NCBI GenBank assembly: GCA_964017195.1 | Contig: OZ024887.1 | Span: 4,329,959-4,393,958, forward strand | Source of the DNA: Siderastrea radians | Lineage: Eukaryota > Cnidaria > Anthozoa > Scleractinia > Rhizangiidae | Length of the DNA stretch: 64,000 nucleotides | Direction of reading: 5' to 3' | In this document: positions 12,412-23,589 of the stretch, one piece after another | Numbering within the stretch: the stretch's first letter is position 1 | How the letters are laid out: the number at the start of each line of letters is the position of its first letter | The notes under the pieces: generated by a model | What the model saw: the letters and a program-made list of their open reading frames with translations, nothing else | What the model was told of the DNA's origin: nothing | The model's database searches: none | Position numbers and translations under genes: made by a program

Positions 12412-15400
12412 ATGTCTGTTCAGCAGTGTCTAGCTTGTAACGCTATGGTGAGTTTACCCTGTGTTGTTGACAGCCTATTATTGGCTCGTACTTCTTTCAG
12501 TGTCGTTTGTCTTTGAATACATGTGCTTCAGTTGTCTGGCAAAAAAACGACCGAATTTACATCGCTTTAAAATGACGCTTTTCGAAACCTCAGTAGCCTC
12601 GCATCCCAGTGTTTGTACGCTTCACTGAATTTTAAAGCTAAACAACAGCTTGGATGCTTTGAATCTACTCAACGACGCAAGAAGCTTTCGCATGCTGACA
12701 AAGATATTGATTCTACCAGGAGCAACTGATTCATGAATATCAGGCAATGTAATTTATGCAGCAGTCAGTCTCGACGCTTCGAAACTTTAGAAGCGATAAG
12801 GCGAAGCGTGCTCTAGTAAAGACGACTCACTCTAATACAGGAAACAGCTGTCAGGGTTTGACACGGTACAAATCTCTTTTTAGTCTGACTAAATAAATGT
12901 AAATGAGGAAACCCTTGAAAAATAGACTTTTCGTGGCCTCTGCCTAAGGATGAAGCTTTCTGTGAGCAAGTACGACTGACATCATGTTCAATAAGAACTG
13001 CTGTCATGAAGTTTAAAAAATAAAAGCGAAACTTGCATATGTAAGATTTCGTCTTCAGCCCAGCCGGAAACTCAGCTGAGGGCTTCGCTCGCCAGCCGTG
13101 CCAGTGGTTCCAACGAACCAAGCAATTGTGCTATCCAGTTGTGCCCCCAGGCAACCGAGCTTACTGGCCTCATCAACGTACAAAATTAGAGCTTTCAGAA
13201 ACTTGCTTTTTTCTCTCGGAAAGTAAATTACAGAAAAAGCAGGAAGGCATTGCTCAAAAGCTTTTATTTGAATAGTCACAATTCAGAATTTCGTCCACAA
13301 ACTCAAAAGTTAGAACCACGTTGTACAGCATAACAAACAGCACCACAGGAAAGTACTGCTCAGTAGCTTTCATATGAATGGTCACACTTTAAGATTTCAT
13401 CCACAGGCTCAAGGTAGAACCAAGTTGCACAACATAATAAACAGTAACACAGGAAAATACTGCTCAGCAGCTTTCATGTGAATGGTCAAAGGTTTGTATT
13501 ATGACAAACTCAAAAGCTGCAAAACATTGCATAAACCGCGACTTAACTCCGCTTGAGGGGAAACGATTAAACTCAAGAGATTCGTGGTTTCGATGTCATT
13601 GTTCTGTAACATGCAACATCTAACCTTTACAGCTAATCCTCACTGTTTAACTAGTTAAGTCCGTGAGGGTCCCAGATTCAATAAGTGCGGAAATTAGTCT
13701 TCATAGAAGTAAAAGTTGGAAAACGCACACTAAACAGGAATAGAAAGTATTGCCCAATGGACTTTGAACCGTAGGATTTTATCCACTTACTCAAAGCCTA
13801 AAACTCCATGAATAAACATCGATAAACAGCTTCCTAGTAAATAATTGCTCAACAGACTCACTAGTTTATATTTGAATAATCACACCTTAAGATTTCTTCC
13901 ACTGAGATTTCGTCCACCTTGTGAAGCGTAACAAACAGCACAACAGAAAAATAATGCCGACTAGCTATCAACGGAACGATCACACTTTATGCGTGACAGA
14001 CTCAAGCGCTGGAGAAACCTTGCAAACAAAATCATCAGCACCTCGCTATCTTCAACAGGTGATTTATAATTCTCCTTTTGAATGGCCTTACACTTAAAGA
14101 TATAACCATGGAGAACCACGGAATTGTCACGGACCTGTGCCGGCTGATTCTATATGGGTTTAAGACTAGCAACTGAATGTAAGGGCAAGATATCTTCAGA
14201 ACAACACGTTTTATGACTTTCTGAAATATCAGAATTTCACTAAATCAGTCTCGTTATTAAAATAGCACAACATTGAGGAAGAAATTGAAAATTTGTCGTC
14301 GGACAGCAACGTGTGTTTATGATTGACTTGGTCATCGGTTGTCATGGTTTTGTAAAGTGCCCTCCTCAAGGCCACTACGTATTTTTCACAACAATTAATT
14401 TTTAGCGAATTTAGCGACTGTTGGTGGCAAATCGCTGAAAACAGTGATCGCTACTCGCTAAAATTACCCTATTTTACAGAAAAGGGCATATCCCTTTCTA
14501 CAAGTGTTACAATTGAGTTTAAATAACAATTGATTACCAAAAAGTACCCCCTTGCATTTTAATTATATTATTCATACTTTTTCCCGGACTTGTTCATTCA
14601 CGGCATGCAGATATAAACTTTTTTGTTAAGAGCCAAGGTGCGCTAGTACTTAAGTAAATTGCCAATTTAAGTTGCCCCCTAAATCTAAGCATCGCTAATT
14701 ACGATTGAGACAACAAATAGATAAAAATTTGTTTCTTTGGAGGACTGTTCAAGTCTTTCGAAGCTTGGTAGATGAATGTTTGGTTACCCCAGTCAACCTC
14801 GTTCCCAGGGTCTCTCTTCTTCCCTTGTATCCCAATTAGGTCCGAGGAGGAGGCATCCGAAGATCGTTGGAACGTCTCGTGTTATAGGAATGAACAGCTT
14901 GATTTCTGATAAAATTAAACTTGAGGATTGAAATGCAGCGATGAAAAAATCGTTTCGTGGAAAGGGACTTGAGAACTATGCTCTTAAGCGCTTCGGTTGC
15001 TGAGCAATAAAATCTGATTATGGAAAATCAAAGCCCACAGCTATTCACTATGTCTTCACGGAATAAGAAAGGCCGTGACAACGCCTTGCCTTTCGACCTT
15101 CTGTGAGCAATTTATCCAAAATAGTTTCTCTTTTCTCATTTCTCTTGCTAACTTCTCAGGTTCCCAAATCAAGCAAGACGTGCGAATGTGGTCGTGTCTT
15201 TGAGGATGTCAAGCAAATTGCAGGGAAACGATTTTCAGGTCAGAACCAGAAATAATATTTTAGAACGTCTCTCTTACGGGTTAAGTAGAAGCATGTTTCT
15301 CTACCTCTTTTTTTTTCACTGTTCCCTAAATTTTGTTTCCAGAATATCGAGCCGAGTTGTATTGGCGGCTAGAAAACAAACGTATGAAGGCGTTGGCAAA

Positions 15401-15850
15401 GGAGAATACGCCATTTAACGGTGTGTCTCCTGACCAAAACAACAATGTGGACAATGACAATCAAGGTTTAAACGAGGTAAGTGTGAAATGAAAAATGCGA
15501 CAAAGGAAGTGAATGACTGAATGGTGAATGGTGAAGGTGAATGACTGAACTAGTTACTAACTTATTGTGGACATGACGGACGGACTAACTGACTGACTGG
15601 CTGGCTGTCTGAGTGACTGATTGACCGACTGATTGATTGACTGACTGACTGACTGACTGACTGTCTGACTGGCTGACTTACTACTGACTGTCTGACTGAC
15701 TGACTGACTGACTGACTGCCTGCCTGACTGTCTGACCGACTGACTGACTGACTGCCTGCCTGACTGTCTGACCGACTGACTGACTGACTGCATGATTGAC
15801 TGTCTGACCGACTGACTCGCTTACACACTGACTGGTATCACTGAGTAGCG

Positions 15851-15882
<32 letters not shown>

Positions 15883-16297
15883 CGACTGACTGACTGACTG
15901 ACTAAGTGACAGACTGACTGACTGACTGACTGACTGACTGACTGACTGACTGACTGACTGACTGACTGACTGACTGACTGGTTGATTGACTGTATGATTG
16001 TGTGTCTGACTGTTTGACTGACTGAATTACTGTAAACAGGTCGTCGAAAAGCCAGCTGTTGCGAGACCAAGACCGGTCCAAGCACCTAGGAAAAGAATGT
16101 TTCAGCGCAAAGTTCAGGGTCTGTATCCTCCGAGCAAGAAAGTCCCTAAGTCATCACACGTGATCTTCCCGTGTCTGGAACGCGCTAGTGAGAAAACAGT
16201 TTCGCCTGAAGAACTGCGCAGATTCTCAAAAGCTCTGGAGGAAATCAACAAAAAGATTCACTCACAGAATCTGGTGTGGAAAAATTTACTCAGTTAA
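12412..16297 (+). CDS. Gene C: UPF0547/C16orf87-like zinc-ribbon protein, 4 exons
   Basis: Exons are 12412-12447, 15160-15238, 15343-15476 and 16040-16297 (36, 79, 134 and 258 nt; 168 residues). Exon 1 reads MSVQQCLACNAM. Exon 2 has CECGRVFEDVKQIAGKRFS and is one codon shorter than in A and B. Exon 3 starts EYRAELYWRLENKRMK and continues into an Asn/Asp-rich stretch. Exon 4 has a basic segment and ends FSKALEEINKKIHSQNLVW. Donor and acceptor dinucleotides are all GT and AG, with the family phases 0, 1, 0. Intron 1 (2.7 kb) holds a degenerate tandem repeat. Intron 3 is mostly a TGAC microsatellite. This is the only complete member on the plus strand. Confidence 0.87.
13234..14040. repeat. Degenerate tandem repeat, unit about 100-115 bp
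   Basis: About six or seven diverged units recur in intron 1 of gene C. Recognisable blocks are CAGGAAAGTACTGCTCAG, a CTTTCATATGAATGGTCACA-like segment, GATTTCATCCAC, and a CATAACAAACAGCA-like segment. The first three units are clearest (13234, 13349 and 13452). Later ones have lost parts. No coding capacity was seen. Confidence 0.7.
15575..16022. repeat. (TGAC)n microsatellite with interruptions
   Basis: About 450 bp of TGAC tetramers with variants such as TGCC and TGTC occupies nearly all of intron 3 of gene C and stops about 18 bp before the exon 4 acceptor. The serine/glutamine/valine frames on the opposite strand are by-products of the repeat. Confidence 0.95.
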
Positions 16298-18079
16298 AAC
16301 TTACGTAGAATCGGTCAACAACCCGGGTTATGTGTAAGAACTGAAATTCACTTCAGGTCTTAAATCACAGTTCATTGAATGCGGCTTACACACGCAGGTG
16401 AAAATGAACCGTTCATTAGTTCAGATTGGTAAACTGTACCGGACGCAGTACAAGTGGTACAGCAGTCATTAAGAAAACGTAACGCCAACAATGCAATGCT
16501 ACTGTCAGACTTTTTCTTGCAACTTGGCGCCATCGCCTACTGTTCCAAGTTGCTCCGTAATATTTTACGAGTGTAAAAAACGTTGAATTTTCTGATAGCT
16601 ACCCTTCCAGGAAACTGAGAATATAGGCTAGGAAAGCACAGCACTACGATTCTGGCTCCGTTAAGTGAATGTCAAATTTTTTGTTAAACAACTCAGTTTT
16701 CAAGGAAATCAACAGCTACAACCCAATTCTGTCAGAATGTCGTTTCTGGAACCAAAAAATAAAGACGAACTCGCCCTTTCGGGCATTCCCCCCCCCCCCC
16801 CCAACAAAAACATTCCCAAATAAAGAGCAATAAAAACGAATGCTAGTGACACTGGGCGATTTTATACTCTCGTCGCGGCGAAATTGATCGCTAGCGATCG
16901 CTAGAGATTTTCGCGGGAGCGGACACACTAGTAGCCTGCGAACACACTAGGCGATCACCGGCGATATGCGAGGAATCGCTGGAGAATTTAATGGCCGATA
17001 CCCAGATATCAGTGATTTTCGATCGCTCGTCGTGGCGATCAAAATGGCTGGCAAAAATCGCTGTCGCTGTAGCGGGCACAACTCTAGAAGCAGCTTTTTG
17101 ACAGAATTCGGATATTAGCGATTTTCTTAAGAAAAATATTGTTGGGCTGATGCCACGGCATTTTGAAAATGTTTGATTTTTGGCAGCATGTCCTCTCAAG
17201 TGTTATAAGTGTAAACATCCCTCATATTTGTTTTTAAAAAAATACCGTCGCAAATTAGCCGAAAACTTCAAGGGCGGCAAAAGTGATGACTATTTACAGT
17301 TGACTGACTTTTTCATTGTGTATAATCCCGAGCCATATGTTGTTGAAAACTGTGTGCGACCGCCTATCTGGTCATACTGAGAAGGGTCCTCTAGAATTCA
17401 CAGCGATGAAGCGTACGATGCGAGCGCAGACCCCGCCATAATTGTGCAAAGAAAAATCAGGCATACAAACGTGGAAACTGATATTTTAACCTCAACTCTT
17501 ACACTGTAATTCCGAAAATTTAGCCTTTTCTTCGTTGAGTGTGTTCAAAATGAAGTAACTTTCAGCAAAAAAGTTTTTCGTTGTGAAATTTGGTTTGCTA
17601 GAGCATTTTTTTGCATCAAACTTCACTTGAACTGATTGAAACTAAAAGGGGTGCTACATTTTGCTTTTGACCGCTGTAAACGTCGGCATAGAGTAGTTTT
17701 CACGCTTCTTGTTCAGCGGTTCGGTCGCTAGTCGTCCAACAGCTAACAGGAGGGCATAGGCTAAAATGGTACCTGTAGCGATGGTAAGGGTTCGTCATTG
17801 AAGGTGTGACTACCGTTCGTTTTTTGATTAATCAAAACGAATTAAATTCGGTTAAGAGACTGAGCGATGCAACGGCTCGTGTGAGTACCGAATGTGACGA
17901 GTTTGTAGAAATGAAAAAAAAATTATAAATAAAGCAGAAAGATAAATCGGTGTGTCGTTTTGTACCAATCATTAATTAAGTCATTTCACTACAGTTACGA
18001 ACAGTTACTACTTTTGGTTTTTGAAATATTGCACCGCGCAACTAAGAAAACAGAGAATTATCTCCGCAGGGTCAAGCTT

Positions 18080-18220
18080 AAGTGCTGAAGTGTACCCATC
18101 AATTTCCCACTGGGCATTAAGGAAATGTTGGCCAAAACTTTTTTAGACCTCTGCATGTGGGGTGCGAACCGACTGATGAATTATCAATCTGCTACTTGCA
18201 TTTAAGTAATATAAAAGGAA
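18080..18220 (-). repeat. SINE-like remnant
   Basis: It shares the block CAATTTCCCACTGGGCATTAAGG (written here only in part; key text AATTTCC, ACTG and TTAAGGAAATG) with copies near 20050 and 20818. A degraded tRNA-like T-loop sequence (GGGGTGCGAACC) follows at about 18158. No coding capacity. Confidence 0.5.
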
Positions 18221-18633
18221 AGCCTACTTGACGTAAGACACTTGCAAGCCGCCTATTTTAATGGCATTGAAAGCAGAGAATCCTCAGAAGCCTCGAGTTT
18301 AAACAAACATGGCGGGATGCGAATATTGCCAAGTTAGTTCCGTTTTTTCGTCTGTTATAGCAATATGAAGGTTAGTTGTTCTTATAAAGCTAAACGTGAA
18401 CTGAGGGACAAATGATGCCATGTCCGACTGTATCTTATCCAACCAATTCAGTTAATGACTTATCCAACTCCTGTATCATCACGGTTGTACAACGCCCCCC
18501 CCCCCCCCCCGAAAATTTCTTTCTTTGGGGATCGAAAAGAACAACCCGGTCTTCATCAGTCGTAGATAATTTTTCTTTGAGTCCGATTGTTATCGATTGG
18601 CGATAGCAATGGGCGATTAATATCGATTGGTTT

Positions 18634-18957
18634 CGACTGATATCGACTGATTTCCGATGTCGGTTTTTATGTATTAACTGCGCGTTATATTTGTAAGAAA
18701 TACGGTGGCAAATTAACCGCAAATAGCTTTTCAAGTTTTCTTTGAGTAGAATCCACGGCTAAATGTTGGTGGAACTGTATGTGACCGTCGTACGACGACT
18801 GATATCGACTGATTTCCGATGTCGGTTTTTATGTATTAACTGCGCGTTATATTTGTAAGAAATACGGTGGCAAATTAACCGTAAATAGCTTCTCAAGTTT
18901 TCTTTGAGTAGAATCCTCGGCTAAATGTTGGTGGAACTGTATGTGACCGTCGTATGG
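18634..18957. repeat. 162-bp tandem duplication, two copies
   Basis: Two nearly identical 162-bp units start at 18634 and 18796, each beginning CGACTGATATCGACTG and containing TACGGTGGCAAATTAACCG. A third, more diverged relative is recognisable at about 17195-17400 (TACCGTCGCAAATTAGCCG). The high similarity of the tandem pair suggests a recent duplication. Confidence 0.8.
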
Positions 18958-19524
18958 ACCTAGAAGGGTCGCTTAGAAGAGTTTCAGGCTTCTTGGCTTG
19001 GAAGGTTTGAAGGCTCTGAGGTTGAAGTGATACTTACAAGGAAGATAACAATACTTATGCGAAGTGTGTATACGGATAGTTTATAATAAATCCAGCGTTG
19101 CAGACCTCGTGTGAATGCCGAGTAATAGTAATAATAACGTGTGGCAAACTTGTGTCAATGAAGGGAAAAACTAAACAAGAGAAATAAAATAGGAATAGAA
19201 AGCATTGTGGCATTCTGTGTGCTAGCGATAAAGCCATTTCGAGGGCGTTAAAGCTGTGTAAGACGTTAAAGTTATCTCAGGCGTCTAGAATAAATACGGC
19301 AAAAAAGGCAGACGCATCAAACGTCGCTCTTTATAGGCAGACGTTAAAGCCGTCTAGACGTCTTCTCCATCTCTAGTATAAATACGTCCAATTCTTTTTA
19401 TTATTTGACTTTCTGACTAGATAGATCAGCATCGTCTTCAGGACCAAGTGCACAGATCGTGATGTCCAGTCCCACAATTCCAAGTGTACCGCGCCGATGA
19501 CCATTTAGCGGGGCGTAAACAACC

Positions 19525-19605
19525 TTGTTCCCAGGACCTTTTTTTCCCCTTTTTTAAATTTGGAGAATTTAAAAAAGGGAAAAAGTCCTGGGAACGAGGT
19601 TGGGG
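19525..19605. repeat. Hairpin-forming inverted repeat
   Basis: The left arm runs from AACCTTGTTCCCAGGAC into a CCCTTTTTT tract. The right arm is AAAAAAGGG followed by GTCCTGGGAACGAGGTT. The loop is short (about 15 bp). It is probably the terminal part of a foldback MITE. A related CAACCTCGTTCCCAGGG end occurs near 14795. Confidence 0.65.
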
Positions 19606-20039
19606 GCGAAAAGTGAAAATTTTTCACAAAAAAGCAAAAGGTGGATAAGGCATGACTATAAATTCAGCAGTATGGTTGTGAACTCAGGTAAACTGACAAA
19701 CAAAAACTGGTTGGAGTGTAAAAGAATTAACTGAGCAAGAAAAACTGCATTACAGCTCATTGCCCGAAACCTGGTACCTAACAAATAACCTGACGCAGTC
19801 CACATGCTTCTGCTCGATGAAAATTTTCAAAGGAGTCTAGGTTCGCTAAACGAAGTCGGAAAAAGGGTACATTGTTAAACTAATCGACGACGAATTTGTT
19901 TTCTGTAGCGGTGCGGCAGGTGGCTTTGACGATCTGTATGGCGTCTTGTGTGTTCAGTCGAAGGCCAGCCGGAACAAGGCCGAGATGCAGAATTGCAGAA
20001 TTTGTTTTCTGCCTCTCTTAAAACTTAACTTAGGAAGCC

Positions 20040-20204
20040 TTAGTAACTGATCCGGGGCGCATCAATTTCCTACTGAGTTTTTCTCTATTAAGGAAATGTG
20101 GACCACACAAGGTTAAGAAAATTTCTTTGACCTTGGTGTGATTCGAACACACGACCGCCGGATTTTGATCATTGATGCTATGATACAGACTAAGCTACGA
20201 GGCC
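20040..20204 (-). repeat. tRNA-derived SINE-like copy
   Basis: The minus-strand sequence from 20204 to 20129 has an acceptor-like GGCCTCG and a perfect T arm (GTGTG-TTCGAAT-CACAC) ending CAAGGTC. The anticodon arm does not fold well. It is followed by a body shared with copies at about 18085 and 20818. A tRNA-derived head plus a shared body is the structure of a SINE. Confidence 0.55.
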
Positions 20205-20814
20205 AGACGGGAGCAGCTAGTGGGTAATTTTATTTTAGATTGTGATTTGGTGGCAGTGACGAAAATGGAAAGGTACTTGAAATGTTATGCCGCGGAGCAC
20301 TGGCTATACCACAAAGAAATCACGTGGAGTTAACTCTTTAATGTAAGTTTAAGACGATTTTCGCTGAACGCTCGAGCAATAAGTGCAAAAATAAAGTTAC
20401 GAAAAAAAATACTCATAGCATGGTAACGTTTTGAATAAAAAAGAAGTTATCAATGCTCAAGCTCCCAAGCTGACCCCGCGAGAGAAAATTGAATTTAAAG
20501 TTATCCCCATTTTAATTGAAAAAGACGCCTCATGTCAGTTCAAAACAAAATGCAGTGCCCGTTTTTATTATATGTTTACGAGATTTGGCAATTTTCTCAG
20601 ATTTGGCAATTTTGGAGATTTTGGCAATTTAATTTTCTCGAGAATGCTTGAGAATTTAATCGCAGGGTCACTTGGAGAAGTGAATTAAAGGGAGATGTTT
20701 CAAATAGTATTCAAAATGTTACCCGGATCTGTGAGAAGTTTTTTGTAAATAATTTTTGCAGTTATAGCTCGAATGTTGAGCGGAAATCGTCTTACTAGTA
20801 AGTGTAGAAATGAA

Positions 20815-20905
20815 CTCAAAATTTCCTACTGAGCATTGCCTTACTAAGCAAATGTGGACCACATGAGGTAAAGATCGAAAATTTCCTGCTTCGATGCGCA
20901 CCGAT
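20815..20905 (-). repeat. SINE-like remnant
   Basis: It carries the shared body (AAATTTCCTACTGAGC and GCAAATGTGGACCACA) seen near 20050. The tRNA-like head is too degraded to fold. Confidence 0.4.
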
Positions 20906-21587
20906 TCGTTTTAGGGCATTTTAAAAGAATATTTGCATAAGAGTCAGGTGTTTGTGTAAGGTTCAGATTGTTTAATTTAGCGGGGCATGAATATTTAAAT
21001 GGAAGAGAATTTAAAAGGAACGAAACGTATCCCCACAATTTCCGAGCTGCTTTTGCTTCCAGAAAATGCTGCTAGTTGATCTTATTTCACACTTTAAACG
21101 ACCTTTTTGCCCCTCCGAAAACAAACGGAATAAATTTTCGTGTGCTATAAAAGTTCGAGGTGGCATTTTACCAAAGAAAACTCTAGTTCTTCATTCACAA
21201 TTAGCTCTAATTTATGAGGCGATAAAAGACTTCCAAATAGACTCCACGGAAGCAATCGTTGGTTGCCCCTGACCTTTCCGTGAAGTAGGCTCGATTACCA
21301 GCCGCTGTTCGGGAGGAACTAAGACCGGACTCGAGAGAGCGGCGGAAATCGAGCCTACCCTTCCGTGAAGGAAATTTGATTTTTTTTTTCTCACAAAACA
21401 TGTCTTCGTTAGCTCCTTGTATTGACACAACAATAGAACATCTTTCTTTCTTCCTTTCTTTTTCTTATCTTTCTCAGAAAATGGAAGCGTCTTGAGTTTT
21501 TTAAAGCAAACAAGCAGATCCACGAACATCTTCTCAATCGTTGTCACTTTCTGCGGTGAGTCCGGATTCCCAGTCAGTGAAGGCAAT

Positions 21588-23211
21588 ATGTCAGTTGAAC
21601 AAAGAACGCTTGCTGACCACGTTCTTATGGTGTTCATAGCAGTGGAGTTATCATTCATTTCAGTTATCGGTAATGGCTCCTTCCTCTCCATCTTCGCCCG
21701 CTTCAAGAATCTTCGTAATTTCCCAAACATTCTTTTTGCCAGTCTTGCTGTGATTGATTTTCTCAATGCACTAATCAACGTGCCTCTGCTTGTCTTGTAC
21801 TTTGTTGTTCAGCCGAGTTGGCTGGAAGGAAAAACATGGGCCATAATTTCCAGCTCATTACATCTGGAATTCATACTTCTTAGCATTGTCTCCATGTTTG
21901 CACTCATGATGGACAGATGCCTTGCTGTCTACCTCGATCTCAAATACTTTACATGGAAGACAACCAAGAAAGCTTACTTTGCCGTTTTTTTCATGTGGCT
22001 GGGCTGTACCACAGTGGCAGCATTAGCTTCAGTTCCAGTGTTTGACTTAGATCTTGATGATTTGCCATTACAGAAATCCCAAAAGATAATTTCCCTCCAA
22101 AGAAAATGGTTCACGTCACCATTTATGGCTGTCTTCGTCACAGCTGCAACAGTGCTTGGAATCGTAACGAGCTACACAATTTACCAGAAGAAAAACCAGG
22201 TAAGAGAGAACATGAAATAATAAATAATGCCAAGAAAAAAAAAACACATGGTTAAAAAATGCAAATGCCTTATTTACATTGGGTAATCCATATTTTTAGT
22301 TTCTCGTACTTCTCTAACAAAATCGCCTTTTTCGTCATCGTCATTAGTGCCTTCATAATCGTCCTCCTTAGATTTTTTTTTTTTGTAAAATGTTCTTAGC
22401 GTAAGAAAAATTGATCTTACGATTAGCGTAATTGTCAAACTAGGCCGATCCAAGTTCTAGTCACTAACATACACGCAAACATGGCGTTTATTGCAGAGAC
22501 CATTTGCGTGATACGGTCGATCCTCATGCCAAAAGCTCCAAGTGGGTCCGGTCTATATCTAAGCCGAATATGTAAAGAAAACATTTTCTTTACAGCATGT
22601 ATTTGCATACTAAATTTACTCTTTCCTTCTCTTCGCAGCGATTGCTGCTGTATTTGCCTCCTCTCCAAGCCGAGGCAAGGTTCAAGCAGGATATCAAAGC
22701 CACTAAAACTGTGGCTCTGGCTGTTATAACATACTTCGTCTGTTACGTTCCAGCAATTGCCGCGGCCATTTGGCACCGTGACGCGGACAACACCTTACAT
22801 TCGTGGTTTAACTTCTTGTCTTCCTTCTGTACGCTTGCTTCAAGCGCCTCAAACCCAATTATCTACGTAATGCGAAATAGGAGATTCCGCGCTGCCTTAA
22901 GGCAAATAGTGAAAGATCCTTGTGGAAGAACCCCATTTCAAGAAAGACCTGTCAGAAATGGAGAAGGTGGACAAGAGCAACGACACAATAATCCTCGAAG
23001 TGAAGCCGAGCAGTTGGAAGGCGAGAAACCCGGAGCATCCACGAGACCTGAGGAAAACCCTGAAAGCGAGGCTAGAAGTGCAATTGCAACCACAGCAACA
23101 AGTCAAATGCTACGCTGTAACAGAATGGTGAAAATAGCATGGCAGGCAGACGAAGATAGCAGCAGAAGCAGCAGTCTGGATAACGAACAGGTCACTGTTT
23201 GTAACGGATAA
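21588..23211 (+). CDS. GPCR D: class A rhodopsin-like orphan receptor, intact, 2 exons
   Basis: Exons are 21588-22199 and 22639-23211, joined in phase 0; the product is 394 residues. The ATG at 21588 is preferred because the related copies start at the same point before TM1. Visible motifs are GN in TM1, LAVID in TM2, DRC in place of DRY at the end of TM3, W in TM4, CYVP in TM6 and NPIIY in TM7, followed by a basic helix 8 (RNRRFR). The cysteine normally found at 3.25 is alanine, and the short second extracellular loop has no cysteine. TM5 lacks the usual proline. Loss of that disulfide pair is typical of the MECA group (melanocortin, S1P/LPA, cannabinoid). The roughly 120-residue tail is rich in Glu, Arg and Ser. 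The ligand is unknown. It converges with gene H 380 bp downstream. Confidence 0.9.
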
Positions 23212-23589
23212 AAGGTACCAAAGAACCCAGTCGGGAACTCAGCCTATTCAGTGCACTTTACGGTGCCCTGACAATTTTTTATGAAAACGTTTGCACAGAG
23301 CTCTTAAACTGCAAAGTTGGTACAATGGGGAGCAGTTAGTGTATTTATTGATCTTTATGTTATTAATTTTAAAAGTTGGGTGATTTTTCTAAGCTTAAAA
23401 TCCCACAGTGCGTTATAATCGTGAAACAAGCCGAAACTGAGTTTAAAATTCGTGTCTGTGTTTTTAGAAAGGAGTTTGTGTTTCACAAATAATGTTCTCC
23501 AAAGTGCGAGCTAAATAAGTTTTTTTTCCTCTTCCTTTCTTTGCCTTTTAAGAGTAGACAACCTTTACTAAAGACGTAGAGTCCTTGAG

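Larger units (their letters stand above)
16298..21587. other. Intergenic between gene C and GPCR D, repeat-rich
   Basis: It contains poly-C tracts (near 16790 and 18487), a threefold dispersed/tandem repeat (17195-18957), three SINE-like remnants on the minus strand, and a hairpin at 19525-19605. A small inverted repeat built on GTAGGCTCGATT lies at about 21280-21365. I see no exon of the two gene families. Confidence 0.5.

Noticed and set aside
15557..16085. Minus-strand open frames encoding Ser-Gln-Ser-Val repeats
   Set aside because: They are translations of the TGAC microsatellite in intron 3 of gene C. All three frames of the strand give similar repeats and there is no start context or partner exon.
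17180..17380. 66-codon frame with CYKC and a basic segment
   Set aside because: It lies in a dispersed repeat whose other two copies are not open in the same frame, and no homologue is recognised.
18310..18365. Short frame MAGCEYCQV as another family first exon
   Set aside because: Cysteine spacing resembles CxxC but the residues and length do not match the 12-codon exon, and no GT donor follows in phase.
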